Assembly (NCBI GenBank): GCA_001657385.1
Contig: LYSZ01000004.1
Span: forward strand, 343,855 to 407,854
Source of the DNA: Parvularcula sp. BBD 1991-13
GTDB lineage: Bacteria; Pseudomonadota; Alphaproteobacteria; Caulobacterales; Parvularculaceae
Direction of reading: 5' to 3'
Length of the DNA: 64,000 bases
Of the stretch, positions 47,116-54,931 are shown piece after piece (within the stretch, counting starts at the first letter, position 1; each line of letters opens with the position of its first letter). The notes beneath the pieces are model-generated. The model worked only from the letters and a program-made list of their open reading frames with translations. It searched no databases and was not told the origin of the DNA. A program made the position numbers and the translations under genes.

Positions 47116-47540
47116 TACCCGCGCCCCCTGTTCCGAGGGTGGCGGCCTGCGCGGGCTTTATAGACCTTGCCGTTCGGCGCGGCGCCCGTACTGCGTTCGC
47201 GCAGCCTGCGGGCAATTAGCGACGACAGCCTTTTAAAGCCCACGCCGTAAACATGCGTGACATCATCATGGGTCAGCGCCCCGGCGATCATCCAGACCGC
47301 AAAGAAGCCCGGCCCGTAGAACCATGCCACGCCCCATGCTTCCCAACCGGGCAAGAGCGTCCCGCCGTAATGCGCCCCCGACACCAGCCCGGCCATGGGC
47401 GATAACGGCCACGCCAGCGCCTTCCCGACAAGGTTATGATAAGGACTGGCCGAAATCGCGATGGCGAAAAACAGCCCCGCAACGCTCAGGATCGGCCCGG
47501 CGACGATGAACCCGAGGCGCAGCGCTTCGTCTGTGGTCAT
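47115..47540 (-). CDS. membrane protein, probable partner of the coupling ATPase
   Basis: 141 residues with hydrophobic segments at about 9-30, 36-56 and 66-88. A cytosolic, basic C-terminus (100-141) ends in RAGRHPRNRGRG. I do not recognise a named family. The gene ends on the first base of the coupling-protein start (TAATG), so the two are coupled. The arrangement looks like a VirD4 protein split into a membrane part and an ATPase part. The start overlaps the end of the transporter-like gene by 4 bp. Confidence 0.65.
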   Translation of the reverse strand: MTTDEALRLGFIVAGPILSVAGLFFAIAISASPYHNLVGKALAWPLSPMAGLVSGAHYGGTLLPGWEAWGVAWFYGPGFFAVWMIAGALTHDDVTHVYGVGFKRLSSLIARRLRERSTGAAPNGKVYKARAGRHPRNRGRG

Positions 47541-47869
47541 GACTGCGCCCCTGCGTCATAGGCAAAGGCCGCCATAGCCAGCAGCGCGAGCGCAACGCCG
47601 AGACCTTGCATCGGCCTGATGCGTTCGCCGAAAACGAACGCGCCAACCAGCACCATCAGGCAAAGCTGGCCCATTGAAGATACGACCATGCCGAAGCCAA
47701 GGCCGCGCCGGAGAACTTCAAGAAAAGCGAGATTGGCCAACAGATATGCGGCCAGCGATATGGCGAGATCGGCGGGAACGCCGAAATCTGTAAAGCGCTT
47801 GAGGTATACGCCCCCAAACGCAAACAGCATGATGCACCCGATTATGCGGAGTGCCAGATAAAAGTCCAT
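47537..47869 (-). CDS. small four-helix membrane protein, EamA/SMR-like
   Basis: 110 residues with four membrane helices (about 4-22, 33-52, 57-80, 87-105), the size and layout of small drug/metabolite transporter subunits. The pattern LRIIGCIMLFAFGGVYLKRF, then SMGQLCLMVLVGAFVFGERIRPMQGLGVALALLAM, matches half of an EamA protein, including the GER-x-x-P-x-Q-x-x-G motif common in that family. The canonical SMR membrane-embedded Glu is not at its usual place. Substrate unknown. Preceded by a promoter with two palindromes (47949-47992). Confidence 0.7.
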   Translation of the reverse strand: MDFYLALRIIGCIMLFAFGGVYLKRFTDFGVPADLAISLAAYLLANLAFLEVLRRGLGFGMVVSSMGQLCLMVLVGAFVFGERIRPMQGLGVALALLAMAAFAYDAGAQS

Positions 47870-47947
47870 TGTACCGTCTCCAAGCGTTACTGCGGGAAAC
47901 GGTGCGCACCGCGACGCGCTATGCGTCAGGAATGATCACTTGAAAAC

Positions 47948-47992
47948 GAAATATAGGATTGTGCAATCCTAGTCAATAGGGTTGTGCAATCC
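47948..47992 (-). promoter_or_regulatory. promoter with two palindromic operators
   Basis: On the minus strand, TTGACT (47976-47971) is followed 15-17 bp later by TATATT/TATTTC, a good sigma-70 promoter for the transporter-like gene and the genes behind it. The palindrome GGATTG-TG-CAATCC (47956-47969) fills the spacer between the two boxes. A second copy with one mismatch (47979-47992) lies 23 bp away, just upstream of the -35 box and over the stop codon of the 207-residue gene. This is the arrangement of a repressor site. Confidence 0.6.
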
Positions 47993-48615
47993 TAGTGAGG
48001 CGGTTTAGGCTCACCTTCGGAAATCACTTTTTCTGCTTCCTTAAATTCTGCTTCCATTAACGCCCTCAAGATTGAATTAACGTGCGAGAAGTGCTGATCC
48101 GATTTTGCTTTCGTTTTCAGCCATTCAACAACATCAGGTTCAAAGCCAACATTTGACCGGACCTTTTTTTTATATCCTGAAGACCGGGCAGGTGTGCCCA
48201 TAACTGCCCGTGAAGAAATTTCATCTGCCCGACTAAAAATTCCTCTGAGGGCGTCCCTTATACTGTACTTGTCATAATCTTTTTTCAACTCTTCTAAAGC
48301 TTTATTAAATCCAATTTCTGCTTTTTCAATATCTTTTCTAGATGCTTTCCTCCATTTATTATACTTGAAATTATCACTTAATGAAGAAAAATATCGCCAC
48401 AAATGACCCCTTAGCATTTCTTGGGAACTCTGGGCGTCTCCTTCGTATAGACTTCTTTGTGCTGTTTTGGATGCGTCTAAAAAAAACCTTGTGGAGGGCG
48501 GCAGTTGAACACTACTCGTTTCATGTACATTTTCACGCCCTAGTTTTCTGGTCTGCTTTGTTTTTCCCCTTTTTTCTTTTGGGGCTGGTTTTTCGGGTTC
48601 TACGTTTTTGGGCAT
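47992..48615 (-). CDS. hypothetical protein with possible C-terminal ribbon-helix-helix
   Basis: 207 residues from the ATG at 48615 (GGAG eight bases upstream). The N-terminus is Lys/Pro-rich (1-30), the middle (about 45-130) is helical, and the C-terminal part RSNVGFEPDVVEWLKTKAKSDQHFSHVNSILRAL looks like a ribbon-helix-helix DNA-binding unit (strand then two helices). If so, it could bind the twin palindromes that start at its own stop codon and control the transporter/coupling operon. AT-richer than the neighbours. I do not recognise a family. Confidence 0.6.
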   Translation of the reverse strand: MPKNVEPEKPAPKEKRGKTKQTRKLGRENVHETSSVQLPPSTRFFLDASKTAQRSLYEGDAQSSQEMLRGHLWRYFSSLSDNFKYNKWRKASRKDIEKAEIGFNKALEELKKDYDKYSIRDALRGIFSRADEISSRAVMGTPARSSGYKKKVRSNVGFEPDVVEWLKTKAKSDQHFSHVNSILRALMEAEFKEAEKVISEGEPKPPH

Positions 48616-48812
48616 ATTTCGCACTCCGGAACTTACAGCGCATGTACTAATGTCAGTATGGAAACCTTACAACACTTCTTTAGTTACTTGGGATCATAGG
48701 CTTTTGTATACGCTCTGTCTAGAAAGCCAGCGGCTAAAACATCTCGTAAGTTATTGATTTTAAATAGAGGTTTTGTGAGGGCATGAATGCTAAAAGCGTC
48801 TCACTGTTGCCC

Positions 48813-49043
48813 TTAAACTCGATCCTCGAAAAACCACCCTATCGGCACCTTCATGGCGTTAGCGAGTTCATAAAGCTGGGCGGCGCTGATCCGGTTTTTG
48901 GCGGTTTCGTATTTTTGTATTTGCTGGTGTTCAACACCTATAAATAGGCCAAGGGCCGCCATTGAAATGCCGAGCGCATTGCGGCGCTGGCGCAGGCGCT
49001 TGCCGATCCTGTAATCAATGTGGTTCGGCTTAAAACGCGGCAT
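48813..49043 (-). CDS. XRE-family helix-turn-helix regulator
   Basis: 76 residues, a single Cro/C1-type HTH domain: DYRIGKRLRQRRNALGISMAALGLFIGVEHQQIQKYETAKNRISAAQLYELANAMKVP. A C-terminal segment GWFFEDRV is typical of small phage- and plasmid-type regulators. It follows the resolvase gene by 2 bp and is probably co-transcribed with it. It may regulate that operon or the element's transfer genes. Confidence 0.9.
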   Translation of the reverse strand: MPRFKPNHIDYRIGKRLRQRRNALGISMAALGLFIGVEHQQIQKYETAKNRISAAQLYELANAMKVPIGWFFEDRV

Positions 49044-49045
49044 CC

Positions 49046-49654
49046 CTAAGCTACCTCTAGCCCGTAGCGCTCAAAAGCCCGCTGGATCGTCACGGGGGAG
49101 ACCCGGTAGCGGGCCGCGACCTGTGCAAGCGCCACGTTTTCCTGCGTTACCAGTTCATAGGCTTTGAGAACGCGGCGCTTTTTCAGCTTGTAAGGACGGC
49201 CCAGATGTTGCCCGCGCTTCTTTGCCGCCGCCATCTTGTCCCGCGTTCGGCGCGAGATAATCGCCCGCTCATATTCGGCGTCCGCCACATCGTAGATGAA
49301 ACGCTTTCGGCCTTCTGGGGTACGGGTGTCCATTTCTTGATAGATCGACAGAAAATGAATGCCTTCCTTGTGCAAACCATCGAGGAATAACAAGCCCTCA
49401 ATGGTGGAGCGGAACGCCCGATCAATGGTGAGGACAACAAACACGTCCCCCGGCCTGAGCGCGGCCCGCGCTTCTTGCAGGCCGGGACGGTCCTTCGCCA
49501 CGGCTGAGGTGGCTGCGTCGGTAAAAATGAAGTTCTTTTTGCAACCCGCTGCTTTGAGCGCATCGGTGTACTGGTAGAGCGTTTGCTTGTCGGTTGACAC
49601 CCGCGCATAGCCCACGCGCCGCCCATGTTCGTTCGGTGGAAAAAGCCCGATCAT
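49046..49654 (-). CDS. small serine recombinase (resolvase/invertase family)
   Basis: 202 residues. The catalytic domain shows VGYARVSTDKQTLYQYTDALKAAGC (Ser in RVST), RPGLQEARAALRPGDVFVVLTIDRAFRS with the active-site Arg residues, and EYERAIISRRTRDKMAAAKKRGQHLGRP. The C-terminal HTH (about 160-200) is ENVALAQVAARYRVSPVTIQRAFERYG. Such enzymes resolve multimers or invert segments. It is followed by the XRE gene, and its upstream region contains a perfect palindrome (49674-49691). Confidence 0.93.
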   Translation of the reverse strand: MIGLFPPNEHGRRVGYARVSTDKQTLYQYTDALKAAGCKKNFIFTDAATSAVAKDRPGLQEARAALRPGDVFVVLTIDRAFRSTIEGLLFLDGLHKEGIHFLSIYQEMDTRTPEGRKRFIYDVADAEYERAIISRRTRDKMAAAKKRGQHLGRPYKLKKRRVLKAYELVTQENVALAQVAARYRVSPVTIQRAFERYGLEVA

Positions 49655-49673
49655 AGCCGACTCCTCATGCTTT

Positions 49674-49691
49674 CAAAAGGGAACCCTTTTG
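49674..49691. promoter_or_regulatory. 18-bp palindrome with GGGAACCC core
   Basis: CAAAAGGG-AA-CCCTTTTG lies 20 bp upstream of the resolvase start codon. The core GGGAACCC is the reverse complement of the core of the palindrome at 49796-49821, so the two sites flank the 105-bp gap between the divergent genes and may bind the same regulator. Confidence 0.5.
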
Positions 49692-49795
49692 TCTGAGCGC
49701 ATGAGCGCGGTTTTGCGGCTTGAGCAAATGGCAGACTCCCCCAAAAATAAGCGTCTTTCAAGTATGCTGTAATCATTTTCAGTTATTTTATCCTA

Positions 49796-49821
49796 TCAAC
49801 ATAAGGGTTCCCTTATGTTGA
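49796..49821. promoter_or_regulatory. 26-bp palindrome covering ribosome site and start codon
   Basis: Two perfect 12-base arms, TCAACATAAGGG and CCCTTATGTTGA, are separated by TT. The left arm contains the AAGGG ribosome site and the right arm contains the ATG (49815) of the plus-strand gene. In mRNA the hairpin would hide both; in DNA it is a strong candidate operator. Confidence 0.6.
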
Positions 49822-50171
49822 CATTAAAATATTCGTTATTGGCAATATTGATTTTCCTCTTGACTGGACTTTATCCACAGATCGCCATGTCCGAAAACAC
49901 TGAAACCTTCAAGTCATCGGAATTTATATCGTGGCAACGCGACAGCCAGGAATACTTTATCCGCATATCAATCGGCATGGCCGTATTGATTGCCGATCAG
50001 AACGACAAGGCCCAAGCGGCCTGCCTTAGTGATTGGTTCGGCAGAGATGAAGCAGCAGCATACAACCGGATACTGGAAACCATGAAACGATTTCCCGACT
50101 ATCACCCTCGGGGCGTTATTCTGGCCGTTGCCGAAAAGCAATGCGGGCCGTTCATATATACGGGACGGTAG
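49815..50171 (+). CDS. exported hypothetical protein
   Basis: 118 residues with a clear signal peptide (MLTLKYSLLAILIFLLTGLYPQIA, cleavage near residue 26). The mature part has a helix with RDSQEYFIRISIGMAVLIAD, two cysteines (about 69 and 109) that could form a disulfide, and the segment YHPRGVILAVAEKQCGPF. I do not recognise a family. It is alone on the plus strand among minus-strand genes, divergent from the resolvase, and its start codon lies in a 26-bp palindrome. Confidence 0.65.
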   Translation: MLTLKYSLLAILIFLLTGLYPQIAMSENTETFKSSEFISWQRDSQEYFIRISIGMAVLIADQNDKAQAACLSDWFGRDEAAAYNRILETMKRFPDYHPRGVILAVAEKQCGPFIYTGR

Positions 50172-50172
50172 C

Positions 50173-50886
50173 TTAAAGCGTTGGTTTATCTATAGGCGCA
50201 ACGCCAGTGTTGGCCGTGAACATATCCGGCGCGGATTGCTCTAATTCGCGCTGGATTAACGGGATCGAATGCCCTGAAATGTCATGTTCAAGTTTGTCCA
50301 TTTCTTTCCGCGTGATCGGGGTTTCTTCGTCTTCATAGCGGTCACGCGCCGCGCCGAGCACATCGCTTTGATAGCGGCGGATGTCGTCAACATCCTGTTT
50401 GCGCCGGCGGTAGTCCGCATAGCCCGGCGCATCATCGGGCCAGATGATCCCGGCGGCAAAATCCGGGTCGAGCCGTTCGCCGTCTACGGCCCAAACATGA
50501 CCGTTTGCATCGCGGAAGATCGCCCGCCCGTCCGGCAGTCTTACGGCCCGGCCCATGAGATCATCGAGTGCCGCGGTTGCCTTCGCCAGTGCTTTTTCAG
50601 CGGCGGTTTCGTAGCGATCCAGAAGACCGCCAAAGGCGCTGTAGCGGGCCGCGTATTCCGCATCCTGCAACGCCAGATCAAGGGCGCTGAGCGCCGAGCC
50701 GCCTTTAAGCCCTTTCGCATAAAGGCCCTTGTCGCGGCCCTTATGATTGTGATTGGAGCCGTCCCCGGTTTCCAGCCCGGCAAGCGCCCGTTGGCTGCGC
50801 TCAAAATCCTCGGCGTTCGCCTTGGCGTTTTGAAGCCGGGCGATGAATTTGTACTTCGTTTCGTCTGGATAATCGCCGGAGGTCAT
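50173..50886 (-). CDS. hypothetical element protein
   Basis: 237 residues, soluble. The N-terminal third is charged and helical (FIARLQNAKANAEDFERSQRAL), the middle (about 70-115) is Ala-rich helical, and a small beta-like segment VRLPDGRAIFRDANGHVWAVDGERL (113-137) is the only striking motif; it resembles tails of mobilization-linked proteins on other elements. The C-terminal part is charged. The gene converges on the exported protein gene, with their ends 1 bp apart. No function can be assigned. The stretch 50887-51099 has no gene. Confidence 0.6.
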   Translation of the reverse strand: MTSGDYPDETKYKFIARLQNAKANAEDFERSQRALAGLETGDGSNHNHKGRDKGLYAKGLKGGSALSALDLALQDAEYAARYSAFGGLLDRYETAAEKALAKATAALDDLMGRAVRLPDGRAIFRDANGHVWAVDGERLDPDFAAGIIWPDDAPGYADYRRRKQDVDDIRRYQSDVLGAARDRYEDEETPITRKEMDKLEHDISGHSIPLIQRELEQSAPDMFTANTGVAPIDKPTL

Positions 50887-51099
50887 GCGCGACCCCTGCT
50901 GTCTGAAATCCCGCGCTTGCCTACAGCCAAGCGGCGAAAGCGAATAGCAGGACTATTCGCTTCGTTCACGGACCCGCGCCCCGGTGTATCCCGCCACACC
51001 CGAAATTCAACGATACTAAAAACACACGCCCCGTTTTTCATGAATTACAGTATACGGAATACTCATGAAGGAATTGTTAACCTTTTGCGCGGCGCAGCA

Positions 51100-51774
51100 T
51101 TAGCCCGTCTGACGCTGGCTGCGCAGTTCAACGGGTATCTTTTTCAACAGGTCGAGGGCTTCAGGGGTTCCTGAAGCGGCGGAGCGGGTCAGCCACTTCA
51201 ACCCCTTGGCCATGTTCTGCTTGACGGGCCAGCCGTCGATATAGGCGCAGGCGAGACGGTATTGCGCAATAGGCTGTCCCTGCATGGCGGCGCGTTCCCA
51301 CCAGCTTAACGCGGTCATTTCGCTGGCTTCCGCGCCGAGGCCCTTTGCATACATGGAGCCGAGGGCGTTTTGCGCGTCCGCGTTGCCTTTCAGCGCCGCC
51401 AGATGCAGCCACTTCATCGCTTCCTCATGGTTTTTAATCACGCCCAGCCCGTCGCGGTAACACCACCCCAAATGCCATTGCGCCACGCCGTGGCCTTGTT
51501 CGGCGGCGAGATGAAACCACTTCACCGCTTTGCCGTAATCAACCGAACCAAGACGGCCTTGCGCATATAACAGCCCCATGTCGCATTGCGCCGCCGTTTG
51601 TCCCTGCGCCGCCGCCTTGCGCCACCATTTCACCGCCTGTTTGTAATTCTGCGCAAAGCCGAGGCCGTTGGCGTACATCCAGCCGAGATGATATTGCGCT
51701 CGGGCGTTGCCTGCCTCTGCCGCTTCGCGGATTGCCGAAATGGCCTGTTTCACCCCCGGATTACTACTTTTCAT
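51100..51774 (-). CDS. Sel1-like repeat protein
   Basis: 224 residues made of about five Sel1-type repeats of 36 residues (for example ARAQYHLGWMYANGLGFAQNYKQAVKWWRKAAAQGQ). Each has the A-x-x-x-L-G-x-x-Y-x-x-G core. No signal peptide is visible, so a cytosolic protein-binding scaffold is likely. The start overlaps the end of the tyrosine recombinase gene by 11 bp, suggesting an operon. Confidence 0.9.
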   Translation of the reverse strand: MKSSNPGVKQAISAIREAAEAGNARAQYHLGWMYANGLGFAQNYKQAVKWWRKAAAQGQTAAQCDMGLLYAQGRLGSVDYGKAVKWFHLAAEQGHGVAQWHLGWCYRDGLGVIKNHEEAMKWLHLAALKGNADAQNALGSMYAKGLGAEASEMTALSWWERAAMQGQPIAQYRLACAYIDGWPVKQNMAKGLKWLTRSAASGTPEALDLLKKIPVELRSQRQTG

Positions 51775-52459
51775 CGGGTTTTCTCGTTTTGAGTTTGCAA
51801 AGGATGCTTTCCCACCAGACGGGCAAGCCGATCATCAAAGGCGGAAGCCAGCGCCGCCATTGCAGCGGCGAGGCCCGCCACATACGCTTTGCGATTTTCC
51901 GCTCTTCAGGCCCAAGGGCGCGGGCGTAAATGCTGGTGACAGCAATATCCGAATGGCCCATCCAGCCGCATAGCTGTTTGAGATCGACTCCGGATAAGAG
52001 GGCGCAAACCCCGTAGCCATGCCGCAAGCCTTTCGGGCAGCAATGCGGGCCGGGCGGGATCTTCGCCAGCGCCATCAGGTCTTTCACCCAGCGATAAGCG
52101 GTGTTCCGCGTGACGGGCCAAAGCCGCCCCTGATCCGATCCATCTTGCGGATCGAGTCTGAAGGTGCGGAGAAGGTCAACGATCAGCGTGTAGGGCACGG
52201 GCACCGTGCGAAAGACGATCTGCCCGCGCTTCTTGAGCGTGCGAAAAACGATGGCGCGGCCCCGAATGTCGATCTGCGCCGGGCGCACCGCCAGCGCTTC
52301 GGAAATCCGGCACCCTGTATGGATCAGCACCAGAACGAAGGTCCGGCGGACCGGATCGGCCTTTGAAGCCGTCCAGATGAGAGAGTCGCGCTCCTGTTCC
52401 GTGACGTATTTTCGACGGCCCAGACCGTCATACAGCGATAAACTCGATTCACGCGACAA
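51764..52459 (-). CDS. tyrosine recombinase of the plasmid XerD-like group
   Basis: 231 residues, catalytic domain only. The first active-site Arg is in HTGCRISEAL. The second motif reads CPKGLRHGYG, with Lys in place of the first His of H-x-x-R. Then comes LCGWMGHSDIAVTSIYAR, with the His and the Tyr nucleophile. The ending ERKIAKRMW after the Tyr is characteristic of a small plasmid-borne group. The long tail after it is basic. It may resolve multimers of the excised element. Upstream is a 420-bp gap with no gene. Confidence 0.9.
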   Translation of the reverse strand: MSRESSLSLYDGLGRRKYVTEQERDSLIWTASKADPVRRTFVLVLIHTGCRISEALAVRPAQIDIRGRAIVFRTLKKRGQIVFRTVPVPYTLIVDLLRTFRLDPQDGSDQGRLWPVTRNTAYRWVKDLMALAKIPPGPHCCPKGLRHGYGVCALLSGVDLKQLCGWMGHSDIAVTSIYARALGPEERKIAKRMWRASPLQWRRWLPPLMIGLPVWWESILCKLKTRKPDEK

Positions 52460-52880
52460 GCGACATTACCCGGCAGTCTCAATCAAAAATCTCCCTTGGC
52501 CCATAAAGCGCGGGTTTCCCGCATTTATGACCCAATTCGATATTCCGTATTGCCGCCGGGAGGCTTGAGACTGGCCGGGGGTTTCAGCCCGTTTTGGTCC
52601 AGTGTGGCGCTCAAACCACTACGGAAAAATAATCACGAAAGCCGCATTGCCACAAGGAAAAATACACTCTATCGAATAATGTATCTATGCAGATAAAATA
52701 GAGTTTTCACCGTAATCAAGCCTAGTTTTACGCCCGCCTTGCTGCACAGAAGCGCGGCAAGCGTTCATACTCCCGACTTTCTGATAACCCTAAACATACC
52801 CGCGTATGACCGTCTTGCGGCTCAGGATTATATTCCCTATACAGAACATATAGTGAACATCATATTTAAGGAGTAAGCCA
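52460..52880. other. intergenic region at the backbone-cargo boundary
   Basis: A 420-bp stretch without a convincing gene, becoming AT-rich from about 52620. It holds the divergent start regions of the tyrosine recombinase (minus) and the 177-residue gene (plus). AAGGAG at 52868-52873 is the ribosome site of the latter. Confidence 0.5.
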
Positions 52881-53414
52881 TTGTCAGTAGAATATTTAAG
52901 CATCAACGGCGGGGAACTGGTTCCCGTCAGAACCGTCAAGAAGATCGGCCCCGTCACCGATGAAGACCGGGAATCCCTGAGCGCACTTAATAGCCGGATC
53001 GACGCGGACCGCTTTCACAGCCGCATCGACTATGCCGACAAAACTAAAAATTATGTCCCGGAGAGCATTGACGATCTTGCCGCGCAAGGGCTGGCCTTGG
53101 TGACGATTGATGATGAAAACGGCGTGGCCGTTCCTGCCGACAACATCAAGAAAGCCAAGAACCTCACCGATGAGGATCGGGCGCGCTTTGAGGCCAGTAC
53201 GGGTAAGCCCATGAGGGCCGACTATCTGGCCCGGATCGAAACCCGCGCCGGGGCCGTGCTGGCGACCTTGCGGGCCGATATGGTCATGAAGCGCATGAGC
53301 CAACCTTACAGGGCGGCGACGGGAGCACAGGCGGCAGAAACCCCGGCGGAGCCAAGCGAGGACGCGGACCCCGCCGCCTACAGGTCAGCCGCCGAGGCTT
53401 ACGACATCGGTTAA
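52881..53414 (+). CDS. hypothetical protein, duplicated C-terminal region
   Basis: 177 residues starting at TTG (52881) seven bases after AAGGAG; no ATG or GTG gives a comparable context. The sequence has two similar charged segments, VTDEDRESLSALNSRIDADRFHSRID and LTDEDRARFEASTGKPMRADYLARIE, suggesting an internal duplication, and an Ala/Pro/Glu-rich C-terminus. A terminator follows. Its last 120 bp and the terminator are repeated, with mutations, at 54620-54815. No family recognised. Confidence 0.65.
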   Translation: MSVEYLSINGGELVPVRTVKKIGPVTDEDRESLSALNSRIDADRFHSRIDYADKTKNYVPESIDDLAAQGLALVTIDDENGVAVPADNIKKAKNLTDEDRARFEASTGKPMRADYLARIETRAGAVLATLRADMVMKRMSQPYRAATGAQAAETPAEPSEDADPAAYRSAAEAYDIG

Positions 53415-53484
53415 GGATTCGCCCGCGCGATCCTCTTCTATGCGTGTGTGAAGGAAACAGGCCGGAGCGATCCGGCCTGTTTTA
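53291..53484 (+). repeat. direct repeat copy 1 (3' end of the 177-residue gene plus terminator)
   Basis: This 194-bp segment is repeated at 54620-54815. The two align without large gaps and look roughly 80% identical by eye. Copy 1 contains the intact stop codon of the gene and its hairpin terminator. Confidence 0.85.
53455..53483 (+). terminator. rho-independent terminator
   Basis: The stem ACAGGCCGGA (53457-53466) pairs with TCCGGCCTGT (53471-53480), with loop GCGA and T residues after it. It is 40 bp downstream of the stop codon of the 177-residue gene. Confidence 0.85.
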
Positions 53485-53602
53485 CGAGAAAAATCGCTAT
53501 CTATTTGTAGTTTTCATTGTCAATACATGGAAATATAAATTTATGTTCGACAAGTGAGAAAAGCCTGTTTATAGACCTGCACGTATAGATTTGGGGGATA
53601 AA

Positions 53603-54553
53603 GTGAAAATCAAACTTGTTGGGTTATTTGTTATTTGCTTGGCGATTAGTTCATGCTCGTCGAGTTTTCCGGGATTTTCGACGCGCTATAACGACGATCG
53701 AATAAACGGTAGCTATGGCTATATCCCTTTAACCGGACTTTCCGTTGATCAAAACCGCAAAGCCGATAGCTGCAAAGAAAATCCTGAGTGGAAACCTATT
53801 CTTCAGGCTTTACCGAACATCACATCACGGTTCGCTCTAGCGAATATTCAGGCTAATGGGACTATTTCTTTTGGCGCCTCCCAAACGACGGTTGAGGGAC
53901 AGCGCTACCGTGCGGTTGTTGATTACATAAATGTCGACACTGTGCCCTTCACTGTTGCTATAAGTGCCGTAATTGATGAGAAAACCGTCCCGCTTAGTAA
54001 AGCGCTTAGAGATGTCGAACAAGATCCATCGTTATTTATATCGAGCTACAATCTCGACTTCGTTGGACAATACGAAGAAAAGACAGCGCGAGAAACTTTT
54101 GAAAACAATGAGCAATCCATTGTAACATTCCCAGTTTATGTTGGAATCGGAATGCGATTAACGGCTGAAATCGATGCCCTTAAAGGGAAGGTTTCATTGT
54201 CTGGACTTTCTGCTATCGCAGCGGAAGCGTCAGCAGGAAAGTTAACTGGATTTATGACTTCCGAAATGATCGGGATAAATGGTTCAGCAATCGCTGTCTC
54301 ACTTCCTATACCTAGCAAAATAGATCAGACTACGGTTGAAAGTGGCATCCTTGCAATCGGTGCCAGCCGTGCCGCCTTCTTAGCTCCAGACCGTGACCCA
54401 AAGGAAGTTACGCTTACCCCCCAGGTGGTAGGCTTATACAGCCCCGTTGGTACCGATCCACAACTCGTCAACGCAATATACTCCCTTATGGCAAAAGAAA
54501 GAGTCGAATGGCGGCGCCCCTGCCAAGAAGCAAACTCACCTGCGAAAAGCTAA
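53603..54553 (+). CDS. hypothetical lipoprotein
   Basis: 316 residues from GTG at 53603, chosen because GGGGG lies just upstream; a TTG at 53591 is the alternative. A lipoprotein signal is present (lipobox AISSC, Cys near residue 18), so it is membrane-anchored. The mature protein is mixed in character, with an Ala/Gly-rich region (about 200-260). No family recognised. The gene is AT-rich and lies between the two copies of a 195-bp direct repeat, so it looks like a later insertion into the neighbouring locus. Confidence 0.72.
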   Translation: MKIKLVGLFVICLAISSCSSSFPGFSTRYNDDRINGSYGYIPLTGLSVDQNRKADSCKENPEWKPILQALPNITSRFALANIQANGTISFGASQTTVEGQRYRAVVDYINVDTVPFTVAISAVIDEKTVPLSKALRDVEQDPSLFISSYNLDFVGQYEEKTARETFENNEQSIVTFPVYVGIGMRLTAEIDALKGKVSLSGLSAIAAEASAGKLTGFMTSEMIGINGSAIAVSLPIPSKIDQTTVESGILAIGASRAAFLAPDRDPKEVTLTPQVVGLYSPVGTDPQLVNAIYSLMAKERVEWRRPCQEANSPAKS

Positions 54554-54619
54554 CCTACTTATCACTGTCTGGCCCCGATCATTTAGGCTATTTTCTCATA
54601 TAGTTTCCGGAACCCACAA

Positions 54620-54815
54620 GCGCATGAGCCAGCCTTACCGGGCCGGTGCCGCGCCACAGGCAACAGAGGCTCCGGTGGAGCCTTGCGAGGACGTGGACCT
54701 CGCCGCCTATTAATCAGCCGCTGAGACTTACGACATCGGATAAGGATTCGCTCGCGTAAATCCTCTTCTAAGCGTGTGTGAAGCAGGCAGGCTGGAACGA
54801 TCCGGCCTGATTTTT
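54620..54815 (+). pseudogene. direct repeat copy 2: remnant of the 177-residue gene's 3' end
   Basis: Repeats 53291-53484. The coding frame can still be followed (MSQPYRAGAAPQATEAP and onward) but stops earlier, at TAA about 54711. The 5' two thirds of the gene are missing, so it cannot make the protein. The hairpin terminator is kept with one stem mismatch (54788-54809, followed by ATTTTTG) and may now end the lipoprotein transcript. Confidence 0.8.
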
Positions 54816-54816
54816 G
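54788..54816 (+). terminator. rho-independent terminator (repeat copy 2)
   Basis: CAGGCTGGA and TCCGGCCTG pair with one G-T wobble around the loop ACGA, followed by a T-run. It lies 116 bp before the OLD-family gene and separates it from the lipoprotein gene. Confidence 0.75.
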
Positions 54817-54931
54817 TTTACTAGCCTAAGAAGCCTCACCACTAAAGGCAATTAGCTTGAAGCACACATAGCTAAACGGCTAAATAGTGTTTAGCTATTT
54901 TGAATCATATCAGACAGAATGAAGAAAAGCT

